Shown here one piece after another: positions 1-10,315 of a DNA stretch of 64,000 nt. This DNA comes from an archaeon GW2011_AR5 (GTDB lineage: Archaea > Aenigmatarchaeota > Aenigmatarchaeia > GW2011-AR5). A program made the translations under genes and the position numbers. Position 1 is the first letter of the stretch. Each line of letters starts with the position of its first letter. The stretch is from the NCBI GenBank assembly GCA_000806115.1, contig JWKQ01000001.1:304915-368914 (forward strand), read 5' to 3'. The notes under the pieces are model-generated. The model saw nothing but the letters and a program-made list of their open reading frames with translations. It did no database searches and had not been told where the DNA came from.

Positions 1-3000
1 CAGGTCAAGGCATCTGCAAGCACGCTTGATGCATTCCCGAATGGCACGTCCAAGACGACATTCCTGGCGGCGCAGCCCCTTGTTATAAAGTTCACTGCGA
101 GTAACGCGTCGGGTTCTGTTACAGTTAACTCAGTCAGCACTTATACCATAAGGGATGAGAACGGCGACGACAAGACTGCTCTGTTCGGCACGGGCGTGAA
201 TTTCACCTCGGGCGGAGCCGGCTATATCAATCTGAGCACGCCTAACAGGGGCGGAGACTACAGAATAAAGGGGAGGATAAACACCAGCGCCGGAATGGCA
301 GATGCTGAGGGTTCCATATTCGTGGATGTTCTTGACATCGAGGCAAAACCCGCCAGCATAGGCGGAGGTGGTGGAGGTCCCGGCGGGTTCATGCCTTTCG
401 GCGGCCCGGGTTTCATGTTTGCTTTCAGGCCAAATGATACTATAGCCCTGAATGTCACTGTCAACACTGCAAGCGAGAAACAGGAAGGCGACGAGTTCAT
501 GGGGAGCTTCGGCGGCGCTTCCGGCTCGGGCACGTCAGGCGGAATCGGACTCTTCGGAATAGGCGGCGGCTCGGCTGTCCAGGGAGCCCAGGTCCAGGTT
601 GTGAAGGTTATCAACATCAACACCGACGAGGACATGACATCATCTGTTTCAGGAACGCTTTCATGTGTGACAGCAACAGACGGCAAGTGCACAGTCAAGC
701 TGCAGCCGACCACAAACGGCAACAACTGGACAGGCGGCTTTTATGTGGTGTTCCTTAACGCTTCAACCAACAACAACCAGTCTGACAACGGGCAGGGATT
801 CTTCGAAGTGAGAAGATATTTCGTTGACGTGCGCACCACATCGGCAGTCACCGACAACGCGAGCTCGCTTGGATTTGCCAGCTTCAGCAGCTGGAACATA
901 GGGCCGAACGACAACGTCAACGTGACAGTGTCAATAAGAGAACCGGGGACGTGGAATACCATATCCTCGACGTTCAACGTAACCGTCCTTGGCATGTATT
1001 ACGGCGGCAAGATCGGTGAATTCATATTCCCACCCAAGCTCATCGATGGCACGACCAAGAGCTACCTCACCAGCCAGGCAGGCAGCGTAATAATAAATGC
1101 GCCAAGCGGCGGCTGGAAGTCAGGCTTCTATGAAGTAAAGGTCTCCGTCAATACGACCGGCCAGGTGGACAGCGGACAGGGCTTCATGATGTCTCGCATA
1201 TACGAAGGGTTCGGGATGCCCGTCAATCCGACGACACTGCAGCAGGACTTCACCTCACAGTCGTCTGAGAACGTCACCCTGAGGATAAGCGTCTACGACG
1301 TCCAGCAGCACAGACCCGCAGCCAACCTCACAGTTACCAAGAACAAGATAATGTCTTTTTCATCGTTCCCGCCTTCCGACCTGTCGAGCTACGACAAGAA
1401 CGTCACGCAGGGCACAACCGACGCGAACGGAGTTGTGCTAATGACACTGCCGGTGCCTACAGGCGGCTGGCCGAAGGGTAGCTATCTTGCAGTCTTTGAT
1501 GTTACGAACGGCTCAGCAACAGACAGCGTCGAGGGATTCTTCCAGGTAAAGAATTTCTTTGCTGAACTCAGCAGTGGTAAGTGGTCGTTCGCGGCAAACG
1601 AATCTGTCGCCTTCAACGTAACGATTTCCTCTGACCCTTCGTGGATGAGAAACATGTTTGGAGGCTGCCCGGCAGGCGATCCCGGATGCACCGGAGGTGG
1701 AGGAGGGGGAGGTGGACCTGGTCCTGGTTCTGGCGGCAGCGGAGGCGGAGGATTTGCCGAACCAAACAATTTGGTTGTGGACTATGGCACTCCTAACAGC
1801 ATAGACGGTGACAGCATACCTGATTTGGTTGTCACAGCCAATCCGGACGGCACTGTCAATCTGACGCTTGCAGGAAACCTGACCCTTGGTAACTTGTCCG
1901 GCGACACTGTAGGCGGAGGCGGCGAACTTTCAACGAGAAACCTTTCCGTTTCCAGAACAGTATGGTGCAGCGGCAGCGGCTGCTCCAGCAGCGCAACCAA
2001 CGCACCCAGCTGGTTTGAGAGCGTTTCCTGCTCAGGGCAGCTCAACCAGAGCGATTTCAACTACAGAAACATAACTGTCAACTTTAGCGGCCCTGCCATA
2101 GCTTGCGTACAGACATCCAGGAACCTTACATACAAAGTGGGCGCCGGGCCAAGCACCGCCTCGAATTTCACGCTTCAATATATTCAGGAAGTTGCGGGCT
2201 CGATAGGCGGCTCGAGCGGAGTGAGCGTCAGCAACAGCAGCGGGCTGTCTTACCTTAACGCGACTCTCAAGTCCATCAGGGTTTCGCGCGTTGACTTTGC
2301 TTCCGGTGAAACTGTGCTGACTCATGGCGTCAATTACAACGTTACCAGCGCGAACGGCGTTGTCGTGGGTGCAGGCAACATAACAATTCCCGGCATCGGC
2401 GGCATAAAGCTGAAGCCGATTGGCACATGGTCCAACGGATTCTACCGTGTGGTTGCCGATTTCAACAACAGCCAGGGTACTGAAACGGCACAAAGCGGAT
2501 TCCAGGTTGACACTTATATAGCAAACTGCTACAGGCTCGTTTACAGCTCGCTCCAGTCCAGCGGTGCACTTTCAATGATGTGCTACGTCAACAGTCCCAG
2601 CGGAGGTATATACCCCAACAGGGTTGACATAGCGGTTGAAAGAATCAAAAACACCGCAACGCAGACCGACATGGACACGTCCCTGTGGTCGTCAAGCGGG
2701 AACTATACGAGGTCTGATTCCAACGGCATTGGGGTACTTGTAAACCAGACGCTGCCGACAGGCTTTTATGAGGCGGTTATCAAGCTCAACGAGAGCACAG
2801 ACATCAAGAGGCAATCCGTCTGGTTCGACGTAAAAGACTTCGATGCGCAATTCTACACGTCCAAGTGGTCGTACTCTTCAAGCGAAACAGTGTCCCTGAT
2901 TTCCAGGGGCACGCTGGACTCCCAGCAGGTCAGGGTCAACGTTTCGGGCACGCCGACAGTCTACAGGTACGACAAGGGAACGTGGGCGCAAAGCACAGTA

Positions 3001-4884
3001 TCCGGCGTCACAGTAACCACACAGATTGTAAACGTTTCTGAAATCAACAACTTCACCCTGATAAACCTGTCCAAATCAGGCGGCTGGGACGAGGGACAAT
3101 ACCAGGTTGTCCTCAACCTTACACGGATAAACGCAACCAACGCACCCCAGGGCGGCAACACAACGGTTTCCGCATGGTTCAACGTCGAGCTTTTCAATGT
3201 TTATGCTTATACGAGCCAGTGGTCTTACCATCCGAAGGACAACGTGACAGTAAATGTCTTTGTCGGGACTTCCGGAGGATACAACCAGCTTTATGGAAGC
3301 AGTGTTGACGTAAACGTAACGGAGGTAAAGAACACGGTTACAGGAGCTGTGCTGACGAAAAACACTCATTACACTGTCGTGGACAACACCACCGTTCCTT
3401 CCTCTTCAGGCACGCCCATTGCGAAAATCATTCCCGTGACTACGCTCCCCACAGGAAACTACAGGGCGACAATTAATGTAAAAGACTCGGTGAGCGGCAG
3501 GACAGTGAAAGCCGAGGCGTATTTCCAGGTCATCGCGTTCTACCTGTCTTCATGGGCTGACCCGTATGAGGTAGGAGCAGGCGAGAACGTTTCAATTTCC
3601 ATTTACACGTCGTCCCCGAGCGGCAGCGGCGTGAACGTGTCCGATGCGGTCATAACTTCGATGACATTTTGCAATGTCAATTATACATGCACAGCCAAGG
3701 CTCTTGCTTCTTTCAACTACACTTTCAACAAGGCGCCTTCGAAAATTGCCCTGAATACGACGGGCTTCGGAGAAGGATACTACAATGCCGTACTGACGGT
3801 AAATGATACGCAAAATTCGAATGCATCTTCCACAGCGTATTTCAGAGTCAAGTCTTTCGCAATGTCGGGCTTCATACCTTCAACAACGGGAAGCAGGAGC
3901 GGCTACGGCTACCAGATAAATGAAACGATGCCGCTAAATGTTACGGCAACTACCGGCGTCAACATAACCAATGCAACTTTCGCTTATTACGACTGTACGA
4001 GCTCGGGATGCACTTACAAGTCGTTCGTTGTCCAGATCGGCTACAATATGACAGCGAAGAACGCTGTGTTGAACCTGAGATCTGCTAACATAACGCCTGC
4101 GGCGCTTAACAACACATGGCCCGTCAACGAATATGCCTTCTACAGCGTCCTCGTCAAGGGTATCAAGGACGGAGCAGAGGCATCGTTCTACACATACGTT
4201 AATACTTACTTCCCGAGAGCCAGCGTGTCAGGACCTTCGTCAGTTTCCACAGGCGGCAGCATAGGCGCCAACATAACAACCTATGTTGAACCGCTCACCA
4301 GCCAGAACCTGTCCGGTGCCAATATAACAGTCACTGACGTCCTTCAGGACACGGGATTCAGTCTTACCTCGCTCAGTGGCTGGAATGTCTCTTCCAAGAT
4401 AACGAACTCATCCGGTATTGCTGAAATCAATGTGACACGGACATCTAACTGGCCTTCCGGCAACCTGAGGGTGAGATACAGCGTAGTTTACGGCAACGCA
4501 TCCACAAAGGCAGAATTCACGACAAGTGCGTCATCGCCGTCGCTCGGTGTGAGCAAGTCGCTGATAAACCGCACCGGCGGAACGGCGGCTAACGCAACGC
4601 TCGGAGAACAGTTCAATCTTTCAATTGTGCTGCAGAATACTCAGTCAAGCAACGCCGACGACACTGTTGTAACTCTTACTCTGCCGCTTATGTCCAACGG
4701 CACCGCAGCGACTAATCTCAGTGCACTGAGCCGGACCGTTAGCATCGCTGCTGGAAGCGTAGCCAACCTTAATTATACTTTCAACGCAGCCGGAGGGCGC
4801 GGCAACTACACAACCCAGATAAGCGTAACGCCTCCATCTCCATTCTTGTCCGTGGCGACGTCACATACGATAACAGTCAGCTGA
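1..4884 (+). CDS. Giant secreted/surface protein with repeated Ig-like modules and Gly-rich linkers; 5' end outside window
   Basis: Frame 1 is open from base 1 (QVKASASTLDAFPNGTSK...), so the listed GTG at 196 is probably not the true start. Asn/Ser/Thr-rich beta-sandwich-like repeats and GGGGGGGGPGPGSGG linkers. Confidence 0.85.
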   Translation, partial: QVKASASTLDAFPNGTSKTTFLAAQPLVIKFTASNASGSVTVNSVSTYTIRDENGDDKTALFGTGVNFTSGGAGYINLSTPNRGGDYRIKGRINTSAGMADAEGSIFVDVLDIEAKPASIGGGGGGPGGFMPFGGPGFMFAFRPNDTIALNVTVNTASEKQEGDEFMGSFGGASGSGTSGGIGLFGIGGGSAVQGAQVQVVKVININTDEDMTSSVSGTLSCVTATDGKCTVKLQPTTNGNNWTGGFYVVFLNASTNNNQSDNGQGFFEVRRYFVDVRTTSAVTDNASSLGFASFSSWNIGPNDNVNVTVSIREPGTWNTISSTFNVTVLGMYYGGKIGEFIFPPKLIDGTTKSYLTSQAGSVIINAPSGGWKSGFYEVKVSVNTTGQVDSGQGFMMSRIYEGFGMPVNPTTLQQDFTSQSSENVTLRISVYDVQQHRPAANLTVTKNKIMSFSSFPPSDLSSYDKNVTQGTTDANGVVLMTLPVPTGGWPKGSYLAVFDVTNGSATDSVEGFFQVKNFFAELSSGKWSFAANESVAFNVTISSDPSWMRNMFGGCPAGDPGCTGGGGGGGGPGPGSGGSGGGGFAEPNNLVVDYGTPNSIDGDSIPDLVVTANPDGTVNLTLAGNLTLGNLSGDTVGGGGELSTRNLSVSRTVWCSGSGCSSSATNAPSWFESVSCSGQLNQSDFNYRNITVNFSGPAIACVQTSRNLTYKVGAGPSTASNFTLQYIQEVAGSIGGSSGVSVSNSSGLSYLNATLKSIRVSRVDFASGETVLTHGVNYNVTSANGVVVGAGNITIPGIGGIKLKPIGTWSNGFYRVVADFNNSQGTETAQSGFQVDTYIANCYRLVYSSLQSSGALSMMCYVNSPSGGIYPNRVDIAVERIKNTATQTDMDTSLWSSSGNYTRSDSNGIGVLVNQTLPTGFYEAVIKLNESTDIKRQSVWFDVKDFDAQFYTSKWSYSSSETVSLISRGTLDSQQVRVNVSGTPTVYRYDKGTWAQSTVSGVTVTTQIVNVSEINNFTLINLSKSGGWDEGQYQVVLNLTRINATNAPQGGNTTVSAWFNVELFNVYAYTSQWSYHPKDNVTVNVFVGTSGGYNQLYGSSVDVNVTEVKNTVTGAVLTKNTHYTVVDNTTVPSSSGTPIAKIIPVTTLPTGNYRATINVKDSVSGRTVKAEAYFQVIAFYLSSWADPYEVGAGENVSISIYTSSPSGSGVNVSDAVITSMTFCNVNYTCTAKALASFNYTFNKAPSKIALNTTGFGEGYYNAVLTVNDTQNSNASSTAYFRVKSFAMSGFIPSTTGSRSGYGYQINETMPLNVTATTGVNITNATFAYYDCTSSGCTYKSFVVQIGYNMTAKNAVLNLRSANITPAALNNTWPVNEYAFYSVLVKGIKDGAEASFYTYVNTYFPRASVSGPSSVSTGGSIGANITTYVEPLTSQNLSGANITVTDVLQDTGFSLTSLSGWNVSSKITNSSGIAEINVTRTSNWPSGNLRVRYSVVYGNASTKAEFTTSASSPSLGVSKSLINRTGGTAANATLGEQFNLSIVLQNTQSSNADDTVVTLTLPLMSNGTAATNLSALSRTVSIAAGSVANLNYTFNAAGGRGNYTTQISVTPPSPFLSVATSHTITVS

Positions 4885-4909
4885 CCAAAAAACCCAGAGG
4901 AACAAAAAT

Positions 4910-6445
4910 ATGAAGAAATTAAAATGCCTGCCTTTGATGGCTTTCGTAGCAACATTACTTCTGCTCCCCATGACCGGGTTTGCGGCATGCAGTTCTGCGT
5001 GTAGCAGCGACCAGTACACGTGCAGTCTTACGACATCTACCATGGCAAAGAGCACAAGCGGGACGCTTACGGTGTCGGTGACGAACCAGCAGTCAAATTC
5101 GCAGTCAAGCGTTGCCACCACCCTTCAGGACTTGGGCTGGTTTACCGGCACGACAACAACTTCAACCATCTCCAGCATCAATGCCGGCGCATCAGCTTCT
5201 CTTGATTACAGCATAACACCAACAAGCGACGGAGCACAGGATGTCTGTGTAAGAATGGGCAGCACATGCACTGCAGACTGCGGGTCGATAACAATAACAT
5301 CGCCTGCGGCGCTCAGCATAACTTCGCTGACAACGGCGTCAAGCAGCATTTCTACCAGCGCAACCACAACTGCGTCCGCGAGCATATACAATTCCGGCAC
5401 TGAGACGGCGGGAAGCACAACAGGCGTTACTGCGACGCTGTCGAGCAGTAGCGGCTGCACGGTTTCTTCCGGGACAAAGACAGTCGGCACAATCTCGGGC
5501 AAGGAGACCAATTCACAGAGCTGGACGGTGACAGCGGGCTCTTCCGCCGCCACATGCACGCTGACTTTGTCTGTCAGCGGCACTGACGGAGGCTCCGACA
5601 GCACGACAACGACATTGACTGTGAGCGCTTCCTCGTCATCAAACAGCTCGTCAAGCAGCTCGAGCGGCGGCTCGGGCAGCAACAGCACTAGCAACGCCAC
5701 CAAGGAAACAAAGCTTTTCTCCACGTCAGCGGGAGTTAGCAAGCTTCTTACATTTACACAGACGACAACCGGCATCACTGACATAGAATTGAAAACGGTG
5801 ACTGCGAAAACAAGCATACAGGTTGTCGTGGATACGGCAAACAAGCCGTCGGGCGCGTCCAACCCGGCAGTTTCTGTCTACAAATACATGGAGATAACGT
5901 CAACTGCAGGCAACAGCGACTTCTCCATGATAAAGATAAAATTCAAGGTGCCGAAGAGCTGGGTAACATCGAACAGCGTGGACGCCTCAACAATTGCCCT
6001 TTACAGGTACGTTAACGGATGGAACAAGCTTACGACTGCCGAGGCATCTGCACCGGACGGTTTATATTATTATTTCGAGGCGACCTCGCCCGGATTCTCC
6101 ACGTTCGCAGTTGCGGCTGATAAAGGAAACGCGACCGTCCCGTCTGAAACGCCTTCGACACCCTCGACGCCGTCAACGCCTAGCACACCATCAACACTCG
6201 ACAACGAAACAGGCAGCTCACCGGAAACAGCTCCAAGCACGCCTTCAGTGCCCGGCGGTTCAACCGATTCCAACGTCATTGTCGGTATAGCTGTGCTCAT
6301 ACTGGCAATAGGGTTTGCAGCCGTGTATTATTTCTTCCTCAAGGGCGGCAAGTACAGGCACACGCCGCTCAGGGAAGTCTATTCTTCAAGCCCCAGAAAA
6401 AAGGAAGAAAAACCGAAATATGAATACAGGTCAGGCAGGAAATAA
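4910..6445 (+). CDS. Secreted, membrane-anchored surface protein with PGF-pre-PGF-type domain, TM helix and basic cytoplasmic tail
   Basis: Signal peptide at N-term; IKFKVPKSWV...ALYRYVNGWNKL...SPGFSTFAVAA signature; Pro/Thr/Ser linker; C-terminal TM. Confidence 0.85.
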   Translation: MKKLKCLPLMAFVATLLLLPMTGFAACSSACSSDQYTCSLTTSTMAKSTSGTLTVSVTNQQSNSQSSVATTLQDLGWFTGTTTTSTISSINAGASASLDYSITPTSDGAQDVCVRMGSTCTADCGSITITSPAALSITSLTTASSSISTSATTTASASIYNSGTETAGSTTGVTATLSSSSGCTVSSGTKTVGTISGKETNSQSWTVTAGSSAATCTLTLSVSGTDGGSDSTTTTLTVSASSSSNSSSSSSSGGSGSNSTSNATKETKLFSTSAGVSKLLTFTQTTTGITDIELKTVTAKTSIQVVVDTANKPSGASNPAVSVYKYMEITSTAGNSDFSMIKIKFKVPKSWVTSNSVDASTIALYRYVNGWNKLTTAEASAPDGLYYYFEATSPGFSTFAVAADKGNATVPSETPSTPSTPSTPSTPSTLDNETGSSPETAPSTPSVPGGSTDSNVIVGIAVLILAIGFAAVYYFFLKGGKYRHTPLREVYSSSPRKKEEKPKYEYRSGRK

Positions 6446-6522
6446 TACACTCTTTTTCTAATGTACCGGGAGCGCACATGCTCTTTTTGGCAGGAAACTA
6501 AAAGCGCGAAGGAGTTTATCTA

Positions 6523-6573
6523 AGAATGCATTGAACACTGACTTCAGGAATCAGATGAAACCCAATGCATTCT
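6523..6573. repeat. Palindromic repeat B, copy 1 (AGAATGCATTG...CAATGCATTCT)
   Basis: 11-bp perfect inverted arms with an inner hairpin; second copy at 12198-12251. Confidence 0.7.
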
Positions 6574-6604
6574 GGATACTATGTTTCCATAATACACTGG
6601 GCTT

Positions 6605-6659
6605 TACGAGGAGAATCAAAGATTCTCCTGTACAGGTAAAGCTTTGCTTTACCTTGTAG
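6605..6659 (-). repeat. Two-arm hairpin repeat A, copy 1
   Basis: Reverse complement reads CTACAAGG-arm-CCTGTACAGG-arm-CCTCGTA; same hinges as 13084-13138. Confidence 0.75.
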
Positions 6660-6710
6660 CCTAGAGATATTAGAAACATATTATTTAAGCGCTGCAACCA
6701 AAGAAAAATA

Positions 6711-8180
6711 ATGTTCATCCTGTACAACACGCTCGCGCGAAAAAAACAGGTATTCAAGCCCATTGGCAACACTGTTACCATGTATACATGCGGGCTCACC
6801 GTGTACGACTACGCTCACATCGGAAACCTGCGCTCGTTTCTCTTTGAGGACCTCCTGAAGAGAACCCTACTCCTCAACGGCTTCAAGGTGAAGCACGTTC
6901 AAAACTTTACGGACGTGGGGCATCTTGTCTCGGACAGTGACGAAGGCGAGGACAAGATGGAGGTCGGCGCAACAAGAGAGAAGAAAACAGCCTGGGAGAT
7001 AGCTGATTTTTACATAAACGCGTTCAAGGAGGACTTCAAGGCGCTCAGAATGAAGGAGCCTGACCATTGGGTAAGGGCAACCGACCACATCCGGGAAATG
7101 ATAGAACTCGTGAAGAAGATAGAGGAAAAAGGCTACACTTACCTTACGGAAGACGGGGTTTATTTCAACACGCTGCGGATGAAGGGCTACGGGAAGCTTG
7201 CAAGGCTCAAGGCAAAGGGGCTGAAAGCAGGCGCAAGGGTGGAGATGAAAGGAAAGCGCGCGCCGACTGACTTTGCCTTGTGGAAGTGCTCGCCGCTTGA
7301 CCGCAAACGCGACATGGAGTGGGCGTCGCCATGGTGCACGGGATTTCCTGGCTGGCACATAGAATGCAGTGCGATGGCAATCAAATATCTCGGGGAGACA
7401 ATAGACATACACTGCGGCGGCGTGGACCACATACCAGTGCATCATACGAATGAAATAGCCCAAAGCGAGACAGCCACCGGCAAGAAGTTTGCCAACTATT
7501 GGATGCACAACGAGTTCATGCTTGTTGACGGGAAGAAGATGTCAAAGTCCCTTGGAAACTTCTACACCCTCAAGGACATCACGTCCAAAGGTTTCCCGCC
7601 CACCGCGTTCCGATACTTGTGCCTTTCCGTTCATTACCGCAGCCAGATGAACTTTACCCTTGACTCGCTCAGGGATGCCGAGAATGCCGTGAAGTCTATC
7701 AACGACTTTGTCTTCAGGCTTGGACAGACAAGGCAGGAAAACGGCACGACGCATGAAATGCGTCATTCTATCCCAAGAAGCAAAAAAATAGAGTCCGCGC
7801 TCAAAAACGCAAAGGAGGATTTCATGAAATCCATCAATAACGACCTGGACACACCGAACGCGCTGGCGGCCCTGTTCAAACTGATGAAAACCGTTAACAA
7901 GGAGATTGATTCGGGGAAAGCCGACAGGAAGAGCGCTGACGCCGTGCGCGAGTTCTTCAACGACGTGAACGAAATTTTTGACATATTTGAAAAGGAAGAA
8001 AAACCCCTCACGCCCGAGGAGAAGAAGCTCATAGATTTGCGGGAATCGTTCCGTCACCAAAAAGATTTCAAGGCAGCCGACGAGATCCGCGAACAGCTAA
8101 AGGGAAAAGGCATAATACTTGAGGACACGCCCGAAGGAATCAGGTGGCGGAGAATCATGAAAGATGGAGCGAAGGTTTGA
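6711..8180 (+). CDS. cysS: Cysteinyl-tRNA synthetase
   Basis: [43 protein letters not shown] and KMSKSLGN motifs. Confidence 0.97.
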   Translation: MFILYNTLARKKQVFKPIGNTVTMYTCGLTVYDYAHIGNLRSFLFEDLLKRTLLLNGFKVKHVQNFTDVGHLVSDSDEGEDKMEVGATREKKTAWEIADFYINAFKEDFKALRMKEPDHWVRATDHIREMIELVKKIEEKGYTYLTEDGVYFNTLRMKGYGKLARLKAKGLKAGARVEMKGKRAPTDFALWKCSPLDRKRDMEWASPWCTGFPGWHIECSAMAIKYLGETIDIHCGGVDHIPVHHTNEIAQSETATGKKFANYWMHNEFMLVDGKKMSKSLGNFYTLKDITSKGFPPTAFRYLCLSVHYRSQMNFTLDSLRDAENAVKSINDFVFRLGQTRQENGTTHEMRHSIPRSKKIESALKNAKEDFMKSINNDLDTPNALAALFKLMKTVNKEIDSGKADRKSADAVREFFNDVNEIFDIFEKEEKPLTPEEKKLIDLRESFRHQKDFKAADEIREQLKGKGIILEDTPEGIRWRRIMKDGAKV

Positions 8181-8361
8181 ACCTTTCCCCCGACATGTGC
8201 TCAATCAGTCCGATCCTTATTTTCTCGCGTTCATAGCCCATTCTTTTTCCGGCGGCATACACATCAGGTATCTGCGGGGACGAACCGCCCTTCCTATAGC
8301 TCTCTATAAACTCCCTGACGAATGTTCTCGGTTCTTTCAAATAAACATGTTTTCTTGGCAT
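8155..8361 (-). CDS. Small hypothetical protein
   Basis: 68-aa ORF overlapping the 3' end of cysS; plausible composition only. Confidence 0.35.
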   Translation of the reverse strand: MPRKHVYLKEPRTFVREFIESYRKGGSSPQIPDVYAAGKRMGYEREKIRIGLIEHMSGERFKPSLHLS

Positions 8362-8440
8362 CGGCTAGAATTTTTCTCAAACCTTCTTAAGCAGGATTTT
8401 TTACCGCCTGTTTAAATATGTCAGATGCTTAGCTTTTTTA

Positions 8441-9559
8441 ATGCACATCAATTATTCACTGAAAACAAGAGCCGGCGGGAGAAGAACAGAGCAATTCAGA
8501 CCAACAGATGCAATTCCTTTCGGAAAATTAAGGTCCGATCACATGTTCCTGATGGACTATGCCGACGGAGAATGGTCCCATGCCAGGATTGTCCCTTACG
8601 GATCTTTGCATAATCTTATGCCGGGCGCAATATGCCTCCATTACGGGCAAGGAATATTCGAAGGACTGAAAGCTCACAAGCACCCAGATGGAGAATTGTA
8701 CACTTTCAGGGCTGACCAGAACGCGTCCAGGCTGAACAGGTCCGCTGACATAATGTGCATGCCTCATGTCCCGGAAGATGCTTTTCTAGAGTCAATTGAT
8801 GCCCTTCTAGACATTGACAGGCTGTGGTATCCAGAACAAGAGGAAGCTTCCATGTATGTAAGGCCCTGTATGATAGGAACTGAGGATTCAATTGGCGTTC
8901 ATCCAAGCGCGAAATACACTTTTTGCTTATTTCTTTCTCCAAGCGGTCCATATTATCCTGGAGGCTTCACAAAACCTATCGATCTTCTGATAAGCAAAAA
9001 GTTCCACAGAGCAGCCCCGGGTGGCACGGGCTCTGCAAAGGCAGCCGGAAACTACGGCGGCTCCCTTCGCGCAGGAAAATTTGCTGAAAACCTCCACTGC
9101 AAGCAGGTATTGTATCTTGACGTTTATAACGAACATGTTGAAGAAGCAGGCGCGATGAACCATTTTCATGTGACAAAAGACGGGAAAATAGTCATACCGG
9201 AATTCACAGATACGATACTGCGCTCTATTACTGCTATGTCTTTGTTGGAGACTGAAAAAGGACGCGTATGTCAAGAACCTGTTCCGATTCAGGCTTTCAT
9301 TGACGATGTGCGCGACGGAAGAATAACTGAGGCAGGCGGATGCGGAACTGCGGCAGTCATAACAGCCGTAGGCAGCTATCATTTTGACGACTGCACGCCG
9401 CCATTGCGAATCGGCAATGGGGAAATTGGTCCCGTGACAAGAGAGATGTATGAAAAACTTACTGCAATTCAGACAGGAAGAGCTGAAGCCCCATCGGGGT
9501 GGCTTCGGAAGGTGCAGAGAAGAAGCCCTGCGCACCCTTTGCAAGTGTCGGTTTCTTAA
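8441..9559 (+). CDS. ilvE: Branched-chain amino acid aminotransferase (class IV PLP)
   Basis: GQGIFEGLKAHKHPDG, KAAGNYGGSL, YLDVYNEHVEEAGAMNHF, ITEAGGCGTAAVI. Confidence 0.93.
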   Translation: MHINYSLKTRAGGRRTEQFRPTDAIPFGKLRSDHMFLMDYADGEWSHARIVPYGSLHNLMPGAICLHYGQGIFEGLKAHKHPDGELYTFRADQNASRLNRSADIMCMPHVPEDAFLESIDALLDIDRLWYPEQEEASMYVRPCMIGTEDSIGVHPSAKYTFCLFLSPSGPYYPGGFTKPIDLLISKKFHRAAPGGTGSAKAAGNYGGSLRAGKFAENLHCKQVLYLDVYNEHVEEAGAMNHFHVTKDGKIVIPEFTDTILRSITAMSLLETEKGRVCQEPVPIQAFIDDVRDGRITEAGGCGTAAVITAVGSYHFDDCTPPLRIGNGEIGPVTREMYEKLTAIQTGRAEAPSGWLRKVQRRSPAHPLQVSVS

Positions 9560-9583
9560 GCCCTGTAAGATTAATAAATATTC

Positions 9584-9880
9584 ATGCCCGAGCGCTCAAG
9601 AAACAAGCCCGAGTGGCAGATAAGGATTGCAAAGGAACGGATAGACATACTGTTCAGCGAGGCTGTAAAGACAAAAGATACACATCTCCGGAAACGCTAC
9701 ATGAGACTTGCAAAGAAAATAGGCATGCGGTACAACGTGCGGCTGGGCGAAAAGAAAAGACTTTTCTGCAGTCACTGCTTCCACTACTTTGGCGCCGAAG
9801 CGAAGCGCAGGCTGAAGAACGGAAAAATAGTCATTGCATGTCCCGGGTGCAAGCGCATTGCGCGGCAGGTTTATAAATAA
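9584..9880 (+). CDS. rnp4: Ribonuclease P protein component 4 (Rpp21/Rpr2 family)
   Basis: LRKRYMRLAKKIGMRYNVRL plus Zn-ribbon LFCSHC...ACPGCKR. Confidence 0.88.
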   Translation: MPERSRNKPEWQIRIAKERIDILFSEAVKTKDTHLRKRYMRLAKKIGMRYNVRLGEKKRLFCSHCFHYFGAEAKRRLKNGKIVIACPGCKRIARQVYK

Positions 9881-10085
9881 TAAGAAATGACGAAGCCACA
9901 ACTACACTAACCCGACATTAACAGGAAAAACAACGCAGTCAATCAAGGTTCTATAATATTTTTACAATTTTAAGTTTTTTGTCCTTCGTAACAGGACTCG
10001 TTTCCGCGCCTGTTACTTGTGTTTACATAAATATAGACATATATCAGTGTATGAATATATAAAGTTTGTTAACATTAATGTTTAC

Positions 10086-10229
10086 ATGGTAAGTACAGAA
10101 AAACCAAAGACAATAACTATTACATTAGGTGACAGGAAAGAAGGGAGATATAAGAGTTTTGTTGTTTATGGAGAAACACTGGAAGATTTAGAAAAGAAGA
10201 TTAAAAAATCTCTAAAAGAATTAGAATAA
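10086..10229 (+). CDS. 47-aa hypothetical protein upstream of fic
   Basis: MVSTEKPKTITITLGDRKEGRYKSFVVYGETLEDLEKKIKKSLKELE; the ATG at 10086 is preferred over the listed 10017 start. Confidence 0.55.
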   Translation: MVSTEKPKTITITLGDRKEGRYKSFVVYGETLEDLEKKIKKSLKELE

Positions 10230-10286
10230 GAAAATCCTTATTCTAAAAGAAACATAAATATTAGAATAAGAAAATCCTTATTCTAA
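10221..10286. promoter_or_regulatory. Two direct copies of the palindrome TTAGAATAAG-AAAATC-CTTATTCTAA between the small ORF and fic
   Basis: Identical 26-mers at 10221-10246 and 10261-10286, 40 bp apart; each has a perfect 10-bp inverted repeat. Confidence 0.7.
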
Positions 10287-10315
10287 AATGGTATGATGTT
10301 ATTGAGTGTGTGACA

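Noticed and set aside
1690-1752. Gly-codon runs (also near 60390) as phase-variation tracts
   Set aside because: Mixed GGA/GGT/GGG/GGC codons without a long homopolymer; reading frames are intact.
258-3813. Many minus-strand ORFs opposite the first giant surface protein
   Set aside because: Low-complexity mirror frames of an Asn/Thr/Gly-rich gene; no family-like motifs.
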